The notes beneath the pieces were generated by a model. That model was not told the origin of the DNA. It ran no database searches and was given only the letters and a program-made list of their open reading frames with translations. Position numbers and translations under genes: made by a program. A stretch of 6,639 nucleotides of DNA from Hyphomicrobiales bacterium (lineage in GTDB: Bacteria > Pseudomonadota > Alphaproteobacteria > Rhizobiales > Aestuariivirgaceae): NCBI GenBank assembly GCA_014380505.1, contig JACMJT010000559.1:1-6639 (forward strand). The letters run 5' to 3'. This document shows, in pieces, positions 6,612 to 6,639 of the stretch (the stretch's first letter is position 1; each line of letters starts with the position of its first letter).

Positions 6612-6639
6612 TGGACGTGAAGCGGCACGTGGTGTCCGC
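6608..6639 (+). CDS. Start of a downstream gene, truncated by the window edge
   Basis: An ATG at 6608 overlaps the crcB TGA (ATGA), and a second ATG follows directly at 6611. The ten readable residues are MMDVKRHVVS. They are too few to identify a family. In several alphaproteobacteria crcB is followed by an RluA-type pseudouridine synthase, and this beginning would be compatible, but that is a guess from gene order only. The four-base overlap suggests translational coupling with crcB. Confidence 0.45.
   Translation, partial: MMDVKRHVVS

Overview
The window looks like chromosomal DNA of an alphaproteobacterium. The evidence is the high G+C of most genes, the style of the Tdh, CorA and CrcB proteins, and a small double-hairpin repeat with CTTGA/TCAAG loops of a kind I associate with intergenic repeats in that class. 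Order and genus cannot be fixed from this sequence. All reading frames were judged by eye; no similarity search was possible.

Layout. Positions 1-692 hold the 3' end of an FMN-binding glutamate synthase family protein, with its 3Fe-4S cysteines. Forty bases later lies a complete L-threonine 3-dehydrogenase gene (tdh, 733-1758). Its protein keeps the catalytic zinc ligands but lacks all four structural-zinc cysteines of the E. coli enzyme. The stop codon of tdh overlaps that of a convergent two-gene unit on the minus strand (1755-4363). That unit encodes an FAD/NAD(P)H flavoprotein of the monooxygenase-like group (upstream gene) and an adenylate-forming ligase of the phenylacetate-CoA ligase/CapK group (downstream gene). 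The ligase gene has clearly lower G+C than the rest of the window.

A 122-base divergent intergenic region (4364-4485) carries a 10-bp dyad that could be an operator. It is followed on the plus strand by a secreted SH3-domain protein with a conserved C-terminal cysteine domain (4486-5067), then a 68-bp palindromic double hairpin (5099-5166). Next come a CorA-type magnesium/divalent cation transporter (about 5224-6231), the fluoride exporter CrcB (6231-6611) and the first bases of another gene (from 6608). These last three overlap by one to four bases and are probably translated from one transcript.

How they work together. Most of the window is ordinary housekeeping: amino-acid metabolism, ion transport and an envelope protein. 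The part that stands out is the flavoprotein-ligase pair. It reads like an oxidise-then-activate (or activate-then-modify) step on an unknown small acid, probably acquired or rearranged in part. The zinc-motif loss in Tdh and the symmetrical repeat are the other observations worth following.
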